From Candidatus Fluviicola riflensis (lineage in GTDB: Bacteria > Bacteroidota > Bacteroidia > Flavobacteriales_D > Crocinitomicaceae), in NCBI GenBank assembly GCA_002243285.1, contig CP022585.1:3646641-3710640 (forward strand): a DNA stretch of 64,000 nucleotides, read 5' to 3'. The notes beneath the pieces are model-generated. The model saw only the letters and a list, made by a program, of their open reading frames with translations. It made no database searches and was not told the DNA's origin. The first letter of the stretch is position 1, and the number at the start of each line of letters is the position of its first letter. The translations under genes and the position numbers were made by a program. Below are positions 53,344 through 62,708 of this stretch, piece after piece.

Positions 53344-56282
53344 GAATAATATCCCTGTTTTTCTTTCTCTGTATTACCAACTCTGTTCTTTTCGGGCAGA
53401 GTTACTCGTTTATTTCCTACTCCACTTCCGACGGTTTACCCCAGTCGCAGGTGCAGTGCATTGAACAGGACAATAACGGATATTTGTGGGTTGGAACCCT
53501 GGGTGGACTCACCAAATTCAATGGAAAAAAGTTCATCAACTATTCGATCAATGACGGACTTTTAAACAACCGCATTACAGCACTTTCCTTCCTGAACGGA
53601 AAAATCTGGGTAGGCCATGAAGGCGGCGTTAGTACACTTACCAACGGAAAAGCCCGTAATTGGGTCTTTACAGGTTTCGACCGGAAAAGTAACGTGACCG
53701 ATATCGTCAGTTTCAACGGACTCACGGTGATCGTGACCAATTACGGCGGCCTTTATTCCATCGATAAAAAAGGAAAACTCACCAGCAACAAGTACGTTCC
53801 CGAAGAAATCATTCAATTCAACGACTTGCTGGTCATTGACAAACGCTTGCTAATCGCTACTGCATCGGGTGTTTTTGAAACAACAGACCTCAAATCCTTT
53901 CGCAAAGTCAAACTTTTTGACAGCCGGAATATTTCGGGATTTGCCCAAAAAACCAACGGTGAATTGTGGGTAACCAGTTTCGATAACGGACTGTTTAAAA
54001 CCACCACTTCTTTAAAGCGAAAAGATTCGGTTCCGTTACTGACAACCGAATTCGACATCAAAAAATGCCTTGTTGACAAACAACAGCAATTATGGCTCAA
54101 CTCCCGCTCGGGCATTATCCGCATCGATAAAAACGGACATCAATTATTGATCAACGACCTCAACGGACTTCCTGTGGCATCTACACGCTGCATTTTTGAA
54201 GACAGAGACGGAGCCATCTGGTGCGGAACCGACGGAAAAGGCTTGCTGCGTTTCACAGGAGAACAATTTCGGCATTACCGCGAGTCGACTGCTTATCCAA
54301 GTGAATTGTTTCTTTCTGTTGCCAGACGTAAAGACAATGTTTATTTCTTTGGCAGCTATGATCGCGGCTTATTCATGCGTAAAGGAAACGGTCCGATGGA
54401 GCCTGTTGGCGTGCCGGGAACCAATATCTGGAGTATCAAAGCTGCTTTCGACGGAACGATCTGGTGCGGAACCGACATTGGGCTTTCTGCTTACCGGCCT
54501 TCTGGAAAAGTTGAAAATTTTGTCCTGGGCAAAGAAGGCGACCGTGTATTGGTGGTTGAACGCATTAACTTCAATAAATTTTATGTTGGTGGCGCTTACG
54601 GAATCGGGATTATCGAAAACGGCGTATTTCGTCAGCTAGATCTCAGTGATGATTTTGAAAACGAGATCGGTACAGTTAGAGCTTTCGCCAATTACAAAGG
54701 CTCGATTCTCTGCGCAGGAGACAAGGGTGTATTCGACATTACAAACAACAAAGCGGTACCTTTCGGCAATTTTAAAGACGGAATTATTTCCATGACCGTC
54801 GATAATTCCAATCACTTATGGATCGGAACGGAAACGGGGCTTTACCTGCTGCGCGACAATAAATTCGTTCAGCATCCGCTTGCAAAAGATCCGGCATCGA
54901 ACACGGTCAATTTCCTGGAAATCATTGGGAATAACCTGTACATCGGTACCAACAACGGGTTATTTTCCATGAATACACTTCGCCTTTCGGTCGACCAGCA
55001 CTACGGACTCAACAGCGGATTGATCAACCTGGAATCCAATATCAACTCCTCCTTTTATGATGGCCGGTACCTTTGGTTCGGAACCGCGGAAGGATTAATC
55101 CAGTTTGATCCGACAATCGACAACACCACCGAAGGTAAATCACCTCCGATACTCAATATTGCCTCTATTTTACTGAATTACAATAGTTTCGACTACTCCG
55201 ATTACGCCATTAAAATGGGTGAAAACGGTTTTCCGGAAGGTTTGCGATTGCCTTACAGCATGAACAATCTCACCTTTGAGCTCGATGGTATTTTATTGTC
55301 GAATCCTGAAGGGTTGCGTTACCAGTTCTGGCTCGAAGGCTACGACGAAACGTGGTCGAAACCCGTTGGAAATGCGACTGTTACACTTTCCAACTTACCC
55401 GACGGCGATTTGGTGTTACACATGCGCGCCATTGACGAATTCGGGATGGTTTCCAACGAGATTCAGCTTCCGGTGCAAATAACACCTCCGTATTGGCGCA
55501 CCTGGTGGTTTTACAGCATCATCATCCTGCTCGTTATTTTGGCGTTGCGGGCGTTTTTCAGATCCCGTATCAAGCAGGAACGCGAGCGCAATTACAAGAA
55601 AAACCTCGAGTACAAAACGCGTTTGCTGGCTTTGGAGCAGCAATCGCTGAATGCCAGTATGAACCGGCATTTCATCTTCAATTCTTTGAATTCGATTCAG
55701 TATTTCATCAATACACAGGATAAAATATCCGCCAATAAGTACCTGACCAATTTTGCCAAGTTGATTCGAAAAAACCTCGATAGTGCTGCCGAGGCTGAAA
55801 ACATGGTGACGCTGCAACAGGAAATCGAACGGCTGGAATTGTACCTTTCGCTGGAAGCCATGCGTTTCAAAGACCGGTTTACCTATCACATCAACGACAA
55901 CGGAATTGATACCGAATCGATCATCGTGCCGGGAATGCTGCTTCAACCTTTTGTGGAAAACAGTATTATTCATGGTATTCTACCCAATGAAGAGGTAAAA
56001 GGACACATCGAAGTCACCATTCGATTATTGAAAGATTATTTGGAAATCACCCTTGACGACAATGGGATCGGAATTGATTACAGTTTGCAAAAGAAAAAAA
56101 TGATGGTGGGTGATCACAAGTCGCAGGGAATGGAAATCACATCGAAGCGAATAGACATTATTCGCGAGCTTTCGAAAAAAGATTTTGAGCTCGACGGGCC
56201 GTTCCAACTAACAAATCCCGACCATTCAATCAAAGGAACACGCGTTTTACTAAAAATTCCGGTAGAAAATTTGGATGAATAA
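53340..56282 (+). CDS. Propeller-type sensor histidine kinase (LytS/YehU-like core)
   Basis: 980 residues. Signal peptide (about 1-20), a large periplasmic sensor of ligand-type propeller repeats (about 30-620, recurring GYLWVGTLGGLTKF-like and HLWIGTETGLYLL-like units), a Y_Y_Y domain (about 630-720), one transmembrane helix (about 722-742), a coiled linker, then a His_kinase domain with the phospho-acceptor His in MNRHFIFNSLNSIQ (about 775) and an HATPase with QPFVENSIIHG and LDDNGIGI. Unlike hybrid propeller kinases it lacks a fused regulator; its partner is the upstream LytTR protein. Signal probably a carbohydrate or surface cue, not visible here. Confidence 0.92.
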   Translation: MRIISLFFFLCITNSVLFGQSYSFISYSTSDGLPQSQVQCIEQDNNGYLWVGTLGGLTKFNGKKFINYSINDGLLNNRITALSFLNGKIWVGHEGGVSTLTNGKARNWVFTGFDRKSNVTDIVSFNGLTVIVTNYGGLYSIDKKGKLTSNKYVPEEIIQFNDLLVIDKRLLIATASGVFETTDLKSFRKVKLFDSRNISGFAQKTNGELWVTSFDNGLFKTTTSLKRKDSVPLLTTEFDIKKCLVDKQQQLWLNSRSGIIRIDKNGHQLLINDLNGLPVASTRCIFEDRDGAIWCGTDGKGLLRFTGEQFRHYRESTAYPSELFLSVARRKDNVYFFGSYDRGLFMRKGNGPMEPVGVPGTNIWSIKAAFDGTIWCGTDIGLSAYRPSGKVENFVLGKEGDRVLVVERINFNKFYVGGAYGIGIIENGVFRQLDLSDDFENEIGTVRAFANYKGSILCAGDKGVFDITNNKAVPFGNFKDGIISMTVDNSNHLWIGTETGLYLLRDNKFVQHPLAKDPASNTVNFLEIIGNNLYIGTNNGLFSMNTLRLSVDQHYGLNSGLINLESNINSSFYDGRYLWFGTAEGLIQFDPTIDNTTEGKSPPILNIASILLNYNSFDYSDYAIKMGENGFPEGLRLPYSMNNLTFELDGILLSNPEGLRYQFWLEGYDETWSKPVGNATVTLSNLPDGDLVLHMRAIDEFGMVSNEIQLPVQITPPYWRTWWFYSIIILLVILALRAFFRSRIKQERERNYKKNLEYKTRLLALEQQSLNASMNRHFIFNSLNSIQYFINTQDKISANKYLTNFAKLIRKNLDSAAEAENMVTLQQEIERLELYLSLEAMRFKDRFTYHINDNGIDTESIIVPGMLLQPFVENSIIHGILPNEEVKGHIEVTIRLLKDYLEITLDDNGIGIDYSLQKKKMMVGDHKSQGMEITSKRIDIIRELSKKDFELDGPFQLTNPDHSIKGTRVLLKIPVENLDE

Positions 56283-56294
56283 GATTTATTTACA

Positions 56295-56302
56295 TATATT
56301 TG
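56295..56302 (+). promoter_or_regulatory. -7 promoter box of the small lipoprotein gene
   Basis: TATATTTG exactly matches TAnnTTTG, 22 bases before the GTG start at 56325. Confidence 0.6.
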
Positions 56303-56324
56303 TTAGAATAAAAGAATTAGAGTC

Positions 56325-56552
56325 GTGAAACTAATAGGAACTATAGCATTTTTGGTACTGATTTCAGTAGGATGTCAAAAAGAAGATATCCGTCCTAATC
56401 ATGCTTGCCCTTCAGCAAATGAATTGAGATCTACAGAAGATCCTGTAATCGATGATACCGTTACTGAAACTGACGAATCAACAGGAAATGGCATTACAGA
56501 TCCTAACGACGCAAATCGTACGGTTCGTACTACGAAACCAAGACCGAATTAG
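56325..56552 (+). CDS. Small lipoprotein
   Basis: 75 residues with a GTG start. Lipobox ISVGC at about 13-17, then a polar acidic Asp/Thr-rich tail ending in a short basic stretch. No fold expected beyond the anchor. Directly downstream of the two-component system, with its own promoter and terminator; possibly a target or accessory of it. Confidence 0.7.
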   Translation: MKLIGTIAFLVLISVGCQKEDIRPNHACPSANELRSTEDPVIDDTVTETDESTGNGITDPNDANRTVRTTKPRPN

Positions 56553-56572
56553 AATTAATCAAACATATTTTG

Positions 56573-56602
56573 AAACCTCGAGCAAATGTTCGAGGTTTTT
56601 TT
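56573..56602 (+). terminator. Terminator
   Basis: AAACCTCGA / TCGAGGTTT stem with an 8-base loop followed by T-run, 20 bases after the stop at 56552. Confidence 0.88.
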
Positions 56603-56779
56603 ATGCCCTGATTTTTACGCTATTCTCCAATTTCCATGTATCGGTAAATCATTATCCCCTCGTAACATAGTGATCCCTCAATATTCTCTACTGATCAGTC
56701 AACTGCTATAATTTTAGTAAACATCCTGTGTATCTTAGATAACATAAACCCAAATCGTCATTCTTTCTTTTCCTCACGA

Positions 56780-58357
56780 ATGACAACTACAACGCTTAAT
56801 ACCGTAATCATGAAGGTAAAAGATAGTTTACATGAATTAATTCAGTCGCTTTCCAAATCCGAAAAGCGCTATTACAAACTCTATGCTTCCCGACACGTAT
56901 CAACTGAAGATTCTACGATGCTTGCGCTGTTTGATTATATCGCCAAACAAACACATTACAACGAAGCAGCCTTGTTTCATGATTTCAAGGGAAAAGCCCT
57001 GTTGAACCAGTTTTCCACGATAAAAAAACGGTTGTATGATCAGATTTTACTTTCCCTGCATGCGTTTCACGCCAATAACTCCGTTGAAAACCAACTCAAT
57101 CGCATGTTACACCAAGCGACTTTGCTTTATGAAAAATCATTGTACGATCAGTGCGAGCGTCAATTGAGAAGTGCCGAAAAACTGGCGCTGAAACACGATT
57201 TATCACTTCCGCTAATTGCCATCAACAAACTAAAAAACAGGATCGTTGAAACAAGGGGTTATCAATTGGAACCAAACAGCCTGGAAACACTCAAACTTTC
57301 AACCGATACCGCACTTTCACGCGAACGGCTGCTCGTTGATCTTTGGTATGTAAAAAGTAAACTCTTCCGCTTATTGCAACGATCAGGCGCGGCGCAAACG
57401 GAGACTGACCACCAGATGATCGAGCAATTGCTGGCGCAATTACCCAGCGCAGAATTTATCCAGGGATTCGCCTCCGTAGAGTCGACTTATTTATACAATC
57501 ATATTTTCGCGGCGTATCATTTTGCCAAAAACGAATGGACGCAAAGTCTCACGTATACCGAATTGGTGATCAATCACCTGACAAAAAACACCGCCTTCCT
57601 CAACCAGCATCCCAACATGTTGATTTCTGCATTGACCAACGCTTGTTACCTGGCAGAGCAATCCGGGCAATACAACAACAGCCATGCGTACCTGAAACAA
57701 TTAAAAGAGATTGCTCAGCAACAAACTCCCGATGCAACAGAAGATTTACTCATCAAACTATTTTCGAGCCGTTACAGCATCGAACTGAACCTGCTCACTA
57801 TGAGTGGACAATTCCAGGAGGCGCAACAATTGAGTGAAGAAGTATTAGCTGGTATTGACCGGTTCCAGGAGAAAATTACGACCCAGCGAAAAGTCTTTCT
57901 TCTACAACAATTGGCTGTTACTGCATTCGGATGTGGGAATTACCATGGTGCTTTGCAGCATATCAATACAATCCTAAATGACAACAAATCGGATGATCAG
58001 GAACCACTTACGGCTTCTGCCCACCTGTTGAACGTCGTAGTTCATTGCGAATTAAACAATCTTGATCATTTACCCTATGCCATAAAGCAAGCCAAGCAAA
58101 CACTAAAAGCTACCGGAAGATATGGAACTGCTGAGCAATTATTGCTGCAAGGATTTTCGAAAGTGCCGAAAATGCACGTGTTAGACATTCCCGAATTGTT
58201 CAGTGAATTGGTGAAACAACTCACCGATACACAACCACCGAATCAATTACAATCGACTTATAATTTTGATTTTATTACCTGGCTGGAAGCAAAAATAGTG
58301 AAAGAGCCTTTTGCCAAAAAACTGAATGACAAGTACCGGTTTATGACTTCTTCATAG
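56780..58357 (+). CDS. Helical-repeat (TPR-like) protein
   Basis: 525 residues from the first ATG; the Met at codon 11 (56810, MKVKDSLHELIQSL) is an equally likely start. It opens with SLSKSEKRYYKLYA, a conserved opening in a Bacteroidota family of unknown function, followed by antiparallel helix pairs throughout, consistent with TPR-like repeats. No signal peptide, no catalytic motif; likely a cytoplasmic scaffold. Confidence 0.7.
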   Translation: MTTTTLNTVIMKVKDSLHELIQSLSKSEKRYYKLYASRHVSTEDSTMLALFDYIAKQTHYNEAALFHDFKGKALLNQFSTIKKRLYDQILLSLHAFHANNSVENQLNRMLHQATLLYEKSLYDQCERQLRSAEKLALKHDLSLPLIAINKLKNRIVETRGYQLEPNSLETLKLSTDTALSRERLLVDLWYVKSKLFRLLQRSGAAQTETDHQMIEQLLAQLPSAEFIQGFASVESTYLYNHIFAAYHFAKNEWTQSLTYTELVINHLTKNTAFLNQHPNMLISALTNACYLAEQSGQYNNSHAYLKQLKEIAQQQTPDATEDLLIKLFSSRYSIELNLLTMSGQFQEAQQLSEEVLAGIDRFQEKITTQRKVFLLQQLAVTAFGCGNYHGALQHINTILNDNKSDDQEPLTASAHLLNVVVHCELNNLDHLPYAIKQAKQTLKATGRYGTAEQLLLQGFSKVPKMHVLDIPELFSELVKQLTDTQPPNQLQSTYNFDFITWLEAKIVKEPFAKKLNDKYRFMTSS

Positions 58358-58700
58358 GTACTCAAATTATTCGTTCCTTGAGAGACAATAAAAAACTCGA
58401 ATTAGGCCAGGAGAGGCTGCCGATTATTGACAGTCGCTCTCTATTGACCTTCTTCTGGGTGTTTTCCTGCGAACCGGATGTTTGTTTATCAACGAATCGA
58501 TCAAAACGAACGCCAGGAACGATTTTACCTTCCGTTTTAAACGGCGTTTTTGTTTTTCACGGTATGACCGGCTTAAAATAAATCTCAAGACATTCATAAC
58601 CTTAAATTTAAGCAAATCGAATCAGGATTTGTTGCTTTTTACCGGTGTTTTATGATTATTTATAGGGTCTTTCACCTCCTTTTCAATGCATGTTATTTCG
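58358..58700. other. Gene-free stretch
   Basis: 343 bases between convergent genes. A leftward Lys/Arg-rich frame of 63 codons (58424-58615) is open but has no supporting feature, and I do not call it. A short AAACG/CGTTT palindrome near 58537 may act as a terminator. Confidence 0.35.
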
Positions 58701-59180
58701 TCATTCGGCGCAATCTTCCCAATTGTCGAAAAGGTATTTGAGTTGATTCATCAATGCCTCATTTTCCTTATCCTGAAGCGAATCGACCCCTAGAAGAATG
58801 AATGACTTCGTTTCTCCTTTCGTTTTCAGTGTTACGATAAAAGGAAGCCCGGCATTCATATCATGGTTTTCGTCAATTTCCTCCTCGAGTTCTTCCCAGG
58901 ATAACGCACGTGTACTAAGCAACGTTTTATAGATCGTTTTCTCCGTTAAATCTGCCTCGCAATCCTTCTCAAATAGTTCAGTATCCTGGTCATAACAATC
59001 ATCCAGTTGTACATTCACATTGCTGATCCGGATGCATTTTCTGGAACAACCATTCGTACGGGATTCTCCACTGATCAACAGTACTGTGTCTTCTTTCACG
59101 TTAGACTGATCTGTCTGATTTTCTGAAGCTTTGCAGGAGCTAAACGAAGCAAGGAGCAGGAATGAGAGAATGTATTTCAT
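58701..59180 (-). CDS. Lipoprotein, hypothetical
   Basis: 159 residues from ATG 59180 (an earlier ATG at 59213 adds 11 non-signal residues). Lipobox SFSSC at about 12-16, then a Cys-containing domain (NGCSRKC, DDCYDQD, EKDCEADL) with likely disulfides and an acidic helix (EELEEEIDENHD). Function unknown; located just downstream of the ArsR-SRPBCC operon. Confidence 0.7.
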   Translation of the reverse strand: MKYILSFLLLASFSSCKASENQTDQSNVKEDTVLLISGESRTNGCSRKCIRISNVNVQLDDCYDQDTELFEKDCEADLTEKTIYKTLLSTRALSWEELEEEIDENHDMNAGLPFIVTLKTKGETKSFILLGVDSLQDKENEALMNQLKYLFDNWEDCAE

Positions 59181-59231
59181 TTGGTTTTCATTTGGGTGAA
59201 GATAGATCAACACCAGTAAAAATAACTGTTC

Positions 59232-60077
59232 CTACCGTTTTTCTGATAAATCCTTAATGATTTCTACAGCCTTATCCCACATTGCTCCATGCTCTGCGAT
59301 GTGTTTTTTCGGCAGCAAACCAGATTCAATGGTGAGTACATAATCGCCATTGTCCGCTTTTTCAAGATGATATTTCTCTGAATAGTCTCCTGTTTTTGCA
59401 CCAGGTGCCGGATCAACGTCATCATACATATCTACCTGCAAATATTCCTCCGGAATGTGTTTTGTCACCACGCCATAGGCACCAACGCTACCGCCAAGAT
59501 CCGTCCAAACAACATCAGAACCCGGTTTCCAGTCAGTTTTTACAAATGCTCCACCGCCAAATGCAACTCCCCATTGGTTGTCAGGATGAAGCAAAATATC
59601 CCAGATCACCTCCGGCTTTGCTTTAATAACAACCGATTTTCGGATAGTTTCTGTCTCGACGAAATTTGCAAGCGCCTCGTTCACAAAGTGATTCCAGCCT
59701 CCGGTGAAACTTTCAACTCTAAAGTTCGGATCTTCCTGAGGGAAACTTTCCAGTCCTTCGTGCGTTAATCTTAAGCGGGTTTTATTTTCAGCTTCTTTAA
59801 AAAGTTCCCACGTCAGTACCGAGTACCCCTTGTATTCCGGATATCTCCAGGAATAACTGAGTTTATTGGGCGGATCGCATACTAATATTTCACATTCGTG
59901 GAGGTATTGTACCTTTTCGTCCCCGCCGGTAAATTGAAATTTGAATCCCTTTTCCGCTTTGAATTCCTCCAAATCAAAGTACCATTCTTTCATCTGATCC
60001 TTGTTCGTGATGGCTTCCCATACTTTTTGGATCGGTGCGTTATATGTACGCTCTAAAATCAACGGTTTTGTTTCCAT
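59232..60077 (-). CDS. Two-domain SRPBCC (AHSA1-like) protein
   Basis: 281 residues from ATG 60077. Two START/AHSA1-type halves: about 5-140 (RTYNAPIQKVWEAIT, SYSWRYPEYKG, GGWNHFV) and about 145-281 (VVIKAKPEVIWDILLHPDNQW). These bind hydrophobic ligands or act as co-chaperone-like proteins. It starts one base after the ArsR stop, so the two are one operon, the common ArsR-SRPBCC pair. Confidence 0.88.
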   Translation of the reverse strand: METKPLILERTYNAPIQKVWEAITNKDQMKEWYFDLEEFKAEKGFKFQFTGGDEKVQYLHECEILVCDPPNKLSYSWRYPEYKGYSVLTWELFKEAENKTRLRLTHEGLESFPQEDPNFRVESFTGGWNHFVNEALANFVETETIRKSVVIKAKPEVIWDILLHPDNQWGVAFGGGAFVKTDWKPGSDVVWTDLGGSVGAYGVVTKHIPEEYLQVDMYDDVDPAPGAKTGDYSEKYHLEKADNGDYVLTIESGLLPKKHIAEHGAMWDKAVEIIKDLSEKR

Positions 60078-60078
60078 A

Positions 60079-60432
60079 TTAATCGTTTTTAGATTTCGCT
60101 TGTTGTGACGGATCAGTTTCATCGGGACGTTCCAGGAAATCACCAAGCGCGTCCAGTTTACGGTTCCAGAATTTCCGGTGATGATTCAGCCAATCGTCTA
60201 TTTCCTTTAGTTTTTGGAAGTCTGTACTGCAATAACGTTCTCTGCCCGTCTGTTTTATGGTAATCAATCCACATTCAGTAAGAATTTTGATGTGTTTTGA
60301 GATAGCCGGCCGACTAATATCAAAATGTCCGCTTATTGCATTGAGATTCATGGCTTGATTGCCGAGCAAATCAATAATTCCCCGCCTGGTCGGATCAGCA
60401 ATTGCCTGAAATACATCTCTTCTTAACTCCAT
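60079..60432 (-). CDS. ArsR-family repressor
   Basis: 117 residues, winged helix with RDVFQAIADPTRRGIIDLL at 5-23 and the recognition helix region ISRPAISKHIKIL. It lacks the Cys pairs of metal-sensing ArsR proteins, fitting the SRPBCC-linked subgroup. Two palindromes around its -7 box suggest autorepression. Confidence 0.9.
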   Translation of the reverse strand: MELRRDVFQAIADPTRRGIIDLLGNQAMNLNAISGHFDISRPAISKHIKILTECGLITIKQTGRERYCSTDFQKLKEIDDWLNHHRKFWNRKLDALGDFLERPDETDPSQQAKSKND

Positions 60433-60435
60433 AAT

Positions 60436-60478
60436 TGAAACCTCTTGGTTACAAATATAAATGAAACCATTTGGTTAC
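60436..60478 (-). promoter_or_regulatory. ArsR operon promoter with paired operators
   Basis: On the plus strand TGAAACCTCTTGGTTAC (60436-60452) and TGAAACCATTTGGTTAC (60462-60478) are 17-bp near-identical direct copies, 26 bp apart, each containing an AACC-N4-GGTT palindrome. Between them, on the minus strand, TATATTTG (60452-60459) is an exact TAnnTTTG box for arsR. A repressor on both sites would close the promoter. Confidence 0.75.
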
Positions 60479-60552
60479 ACAAATTTCAGGAAAGAAAGTT
60501 CAAGCCGAAATCACACTCTCCGTTCTCAAACTCACACTGAAAATAATGGGCT

Positions 60553-60584
60553 GCTGAGCAAATAAATTTGGACCGCTGAGCAAA
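60553..60584 (+). promoter_or_regulatory. Promoter and direct repeats upstream of the SDR-AraC operon
   Basis: GCTGAGCAAA occurs at 60553-60562 and 60575-60584, 22 bp apart (two helical turns), flanking TAAATTTG (60563-60570), an exact -7 box. Candidate binding sites for the AraC-type protein encoded in the operon. Confidence 0.55.
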
Positions 60585-60635
60585 ATGATTACATTCGTTT
60601 TATCCCAATTTTGTTCCATACAAAAAGCAGTGATT

Positions 60636-61451
60636 ATGAAAAAAGTGATTTTGATTACAGGAGCTTCATCGGGAATGGGAAAAGTATTCGCCCGTGAACT
60701 TGCCAAAGAAGGACATATTATCTACGGTGCAGCGCGCAGAGTTGAAATGTTGGCAGATCTTCACCAGTATAATGTGAAGACACTTCCGTTGGATGTGACA
60801 GACGATACTTCGATGCAAACCTGCGTCAGCAAAATCCTGCAAAAGGAAGGCCGGATTGATGTACTCGTCAACAATGCCGGCTATGGATCTTATGGAACTA
60901 TTGAAGACGTTTCAATGGAAGAGGCGAAACGACAGATGGAAGTAAACGTGTTTGGGCTGGCCCGCATGACACAACTGGTACTTCCGGGTATGCGAAAACA
61001 AAAAAGCGGCCGTATTATCAATATTTCTTCGATTGGTGGAAAAATCGCGACTCCTTTCGGGGCGTGGTATCATGCAAGTAAATTTGCGGTTGAAGGAATG
61101 AGTGACAGCCTCCGAACCGAACTGGCACCGTTTGGAATCGATGTCGTGGTCATTGAGCCGGGAGGCGTAAAATCAGAGTGGGCAGACATCGCCTATCAAA
61201 ATTTGCAGAAAACAACAGCGAATACTGCTTACAGTGAAATGGCGGGTAAGTTTAAAGCTGCCTTTGAAAAGACCATTACAAAAAATGCCGAGCCGGAAGT
61301 CATCGCAAAACTGGTTTCCAATGCAGTGAATGCGAAACATCCGAAGACACGCTATTCCGGAGGTTATATGGCTAAAACTGCATTGTTTTTCAGAAAATGG
61401 TCTTCTGACCGGATGATGGACCGGATCCTTCTCAGTCAATTACCGAAATAA
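60636..61451 (+). CDS. Short-chain dehydrogenase/reductase
   Basis: 271 residues from ATG 60636 (MKKVILITGASSGMG); an upstream ATG at 60585 would add 17 residues before the Rossmann start. Cofactor motif TGASSGMG at 7-14, NNAG near 85, catalytic Ser in ISSIGG and YHASK (Tyr, Lys) near 150. Arg/Lys after the second strand (AARR) suggests NADP preference. NAD(P)-dependent oxidoreductase of unknown substrate. Its stop overlaps the AraC start by one base. Confidence 0.92.
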   Translation: MKKVILITGASSGMGKVFARELAKEGHIIYGAARRVEMLADLHQYNVKTLPLDVTDDTSMQTCVSKILQKEGRIDVLVNNAGYGSYGTIEDVSMEEAKRQMEVNVFGLARMTQLVLPGMRKQKSGRIINISSIGGKIATPFGAWYHASKFAVEGMSDSLRTELAPFGIDVVVIEPGGVKSEWADIAYQNLQKTTANTAYSEMAGKFKAAFEKTITKNAEPEVIAKLVSNAVNAKHPKTRYSGGYMAKTALFFRKWSSDRMMDRILLSQLPK

Positions 61452-62254
61452 TGGAAGACAGACTCCAGCAAAACCTGCTTTTCTCGTGTGTTCATCATGA
61501 AAAATTCGGAACCGAACAACTGATCGTCCAGCATGCGTTATCCATCGTGGTTTCCGGTAAAATGGAAATCATGCTTACGGAAGGTGTCCACATCGTCGAA
61601 GAAGGAACAATGGGAATTCTACGCAGGAATACCTTATTGAAAACCAAAAAACATCCGGCTGAAGACGGCAGGCCGTTTAAGTCCTTTACGTTGTTTCTCA
61701 CCGAAGAATTGTTACGGGCTTATTCGCTTCAAAACAACGAACCTGCACAGGAACGTTTCAAAGGTTCTTCGCTGTACGAAATTCCACAGCAGTCGATCAT
61801 GAAGGAATTTTTTCAGTCTATTACACCATATTTTGATCATCCGGACTATTTTACGCCAAAAATGGCGGAGCTGAAAACCTATGAGGCAATCGAGTTACTG
61901 CTGCAAAGTGACCCGTCCATCAGGCAATTCCTGTTTGATTTTAACGAACCACACAAACTGGACCTGGAAAGCTTCATGATGAAAAACTTTCTGTTCAACA
62001 TCCCATTATCAGAATTTGCCCGGTTGACGGGCCGCAGCCTTTCAACTTTTAAGCGCGATTTTTCGCAAGTCTTTGAAGATCCACCCGAAAAGTGGCTGCG
62101 TAAAAAACGGCTAGCAGAGGCACATACCTTGCTAAAACTGAAAAAACACAAACCTTCGGATGTATACCTCCATGTCGGGTTTGAGAATTTCTCTCATTTT
62201 TCAACGGCATTCAAACGCGAGTTTGGGTATAATCCTTCTACTGTGGGGAGGTAA
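61451..62254 (+). CDS. AraC-family transcription regulator
   Basis: 267 residues. N-terminal cupin-like sensor (about 1-150); C-terminal double helix-turn-helix (about 175-265) with PLSEFARLTGRSLSTFKRDF and the conserved second HTH SDVYLHVGFENFSHFSTAFK, FGYNPS. Translationally coupled to the SDR gene (TAATG), so it probably regulates that operon; the paired direct repeats at 60553-60584 are the likely sites. Confidence 0.9.
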   Translation: MEDRLQQNLLFSCVHHEKFGTEQLIVQHALSIVVSGKMEIMLTEGVHIVEEGTMGILRRNTLLKTKKHPAEDGRPFKSFTLFLTEELLRAYSLQNNEPAQERFKGSSLYEIPQQSIMKEFFQSITPYFDHPDYFTPKMAELKTYEAIELLLQSDPSIRQFLFDFNEPHKLDLESFMMKNFLFNIPLSEFARLTGRSLSTFKRDFSQVFEDPPEKWLRKKRLAEAHTLLKLKKHKPSDVYLHVGFENFSHFSTAFKREFGYNPSTVGR

Positions 62255-62329
62255 AAAGAGAAATCTCCACGATTCCACCACAAAACCAATGAGAATAAAA
62301 ATGGAGTCTATTTCTAAACTCCTTCCCTG

Positions 62330-62510
62330 TTGGTCAGCTCAAAGCAGACTCAAACACTGACTCTTCGGCACCAAAATCGCTCATAACAAAAAAGGAGCTC
62401 TTTCGTACTCCTTTTCTTGTTGGTCAGCCTCAGGCAGACTCGAACCTAGACTTTTCGGTACCAAAAACCACTAAACATAAAAAAGCTCCTCATTTCTGAG
62501 AAGCTTTTTG
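62330..62510 (-). repeat. Tandem degenerate tRNA-Gln 3'-half copies with terminators
   Basis: Two decayed copies of the tRNA-Gln 3' half plus a following hairpin, at 62330-62385 and 62420-62476, spaced 90-91 bases from each other and from the intact gene. They keep the anticodon-arm stretch (TCGGTACCAAAAACC-like) and the T-loop (CTCGAAC in the nearer copy). Hairpins follow each (62303-62322, 62390-62415, and 62480-62509 after the intact tRNA). Confidence 0.75.
62480..62509. terminator. Terminator after tRNA-Gln
   Basis: AAAAAGCT with CTCA pairing to TGAG and AGCTTTTT, flanked by A/T-runs, directly 3' of the tRNA on the minus strand. Confidence 0.75.
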
Positions 62511-62583
62511 TTGGCCCACTAGGGCTCGAACCTAGACTCTTCGGTACCAAAAACCGACGTGTTGCCAGTTACACCATGGGCCA
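62511..62583 (-). tRNA. tRNA-Gln (anticodon TTG)
   Basis: 73 bases fold as a full cloverleaf: acceptor TGGCCCA / TGGGCCA, D-stem GTGT / ACAC, anticodon stem TCGGT / ACCGA with loop TTTTGGT (anticodon TTG), T-stem CTAGG / CCTAG with loop TTCGAGC, discriminator A. The CCA end is not encoded. Confidence 0.95.
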
Positions 62584-62708
62584 ATTCAACTGTCTACCCA
62601 CCTGATAGACGGGTGCAAATATATAACTTTCAATTATAAAGTCACAAAGTGAGCCGCTTTTTTTTGAAAAAAAATCCTAACCGGCTAATTTTCAAATTCA
62701 AGCAGTTT

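Noticed and set aside
58424..58615. Lys/Arg-rich 63-codon leftward frame
   Set aside because: No promoter, neighbour coupling or recognisable fold; composition fits chance reading of AT-rich DNA.
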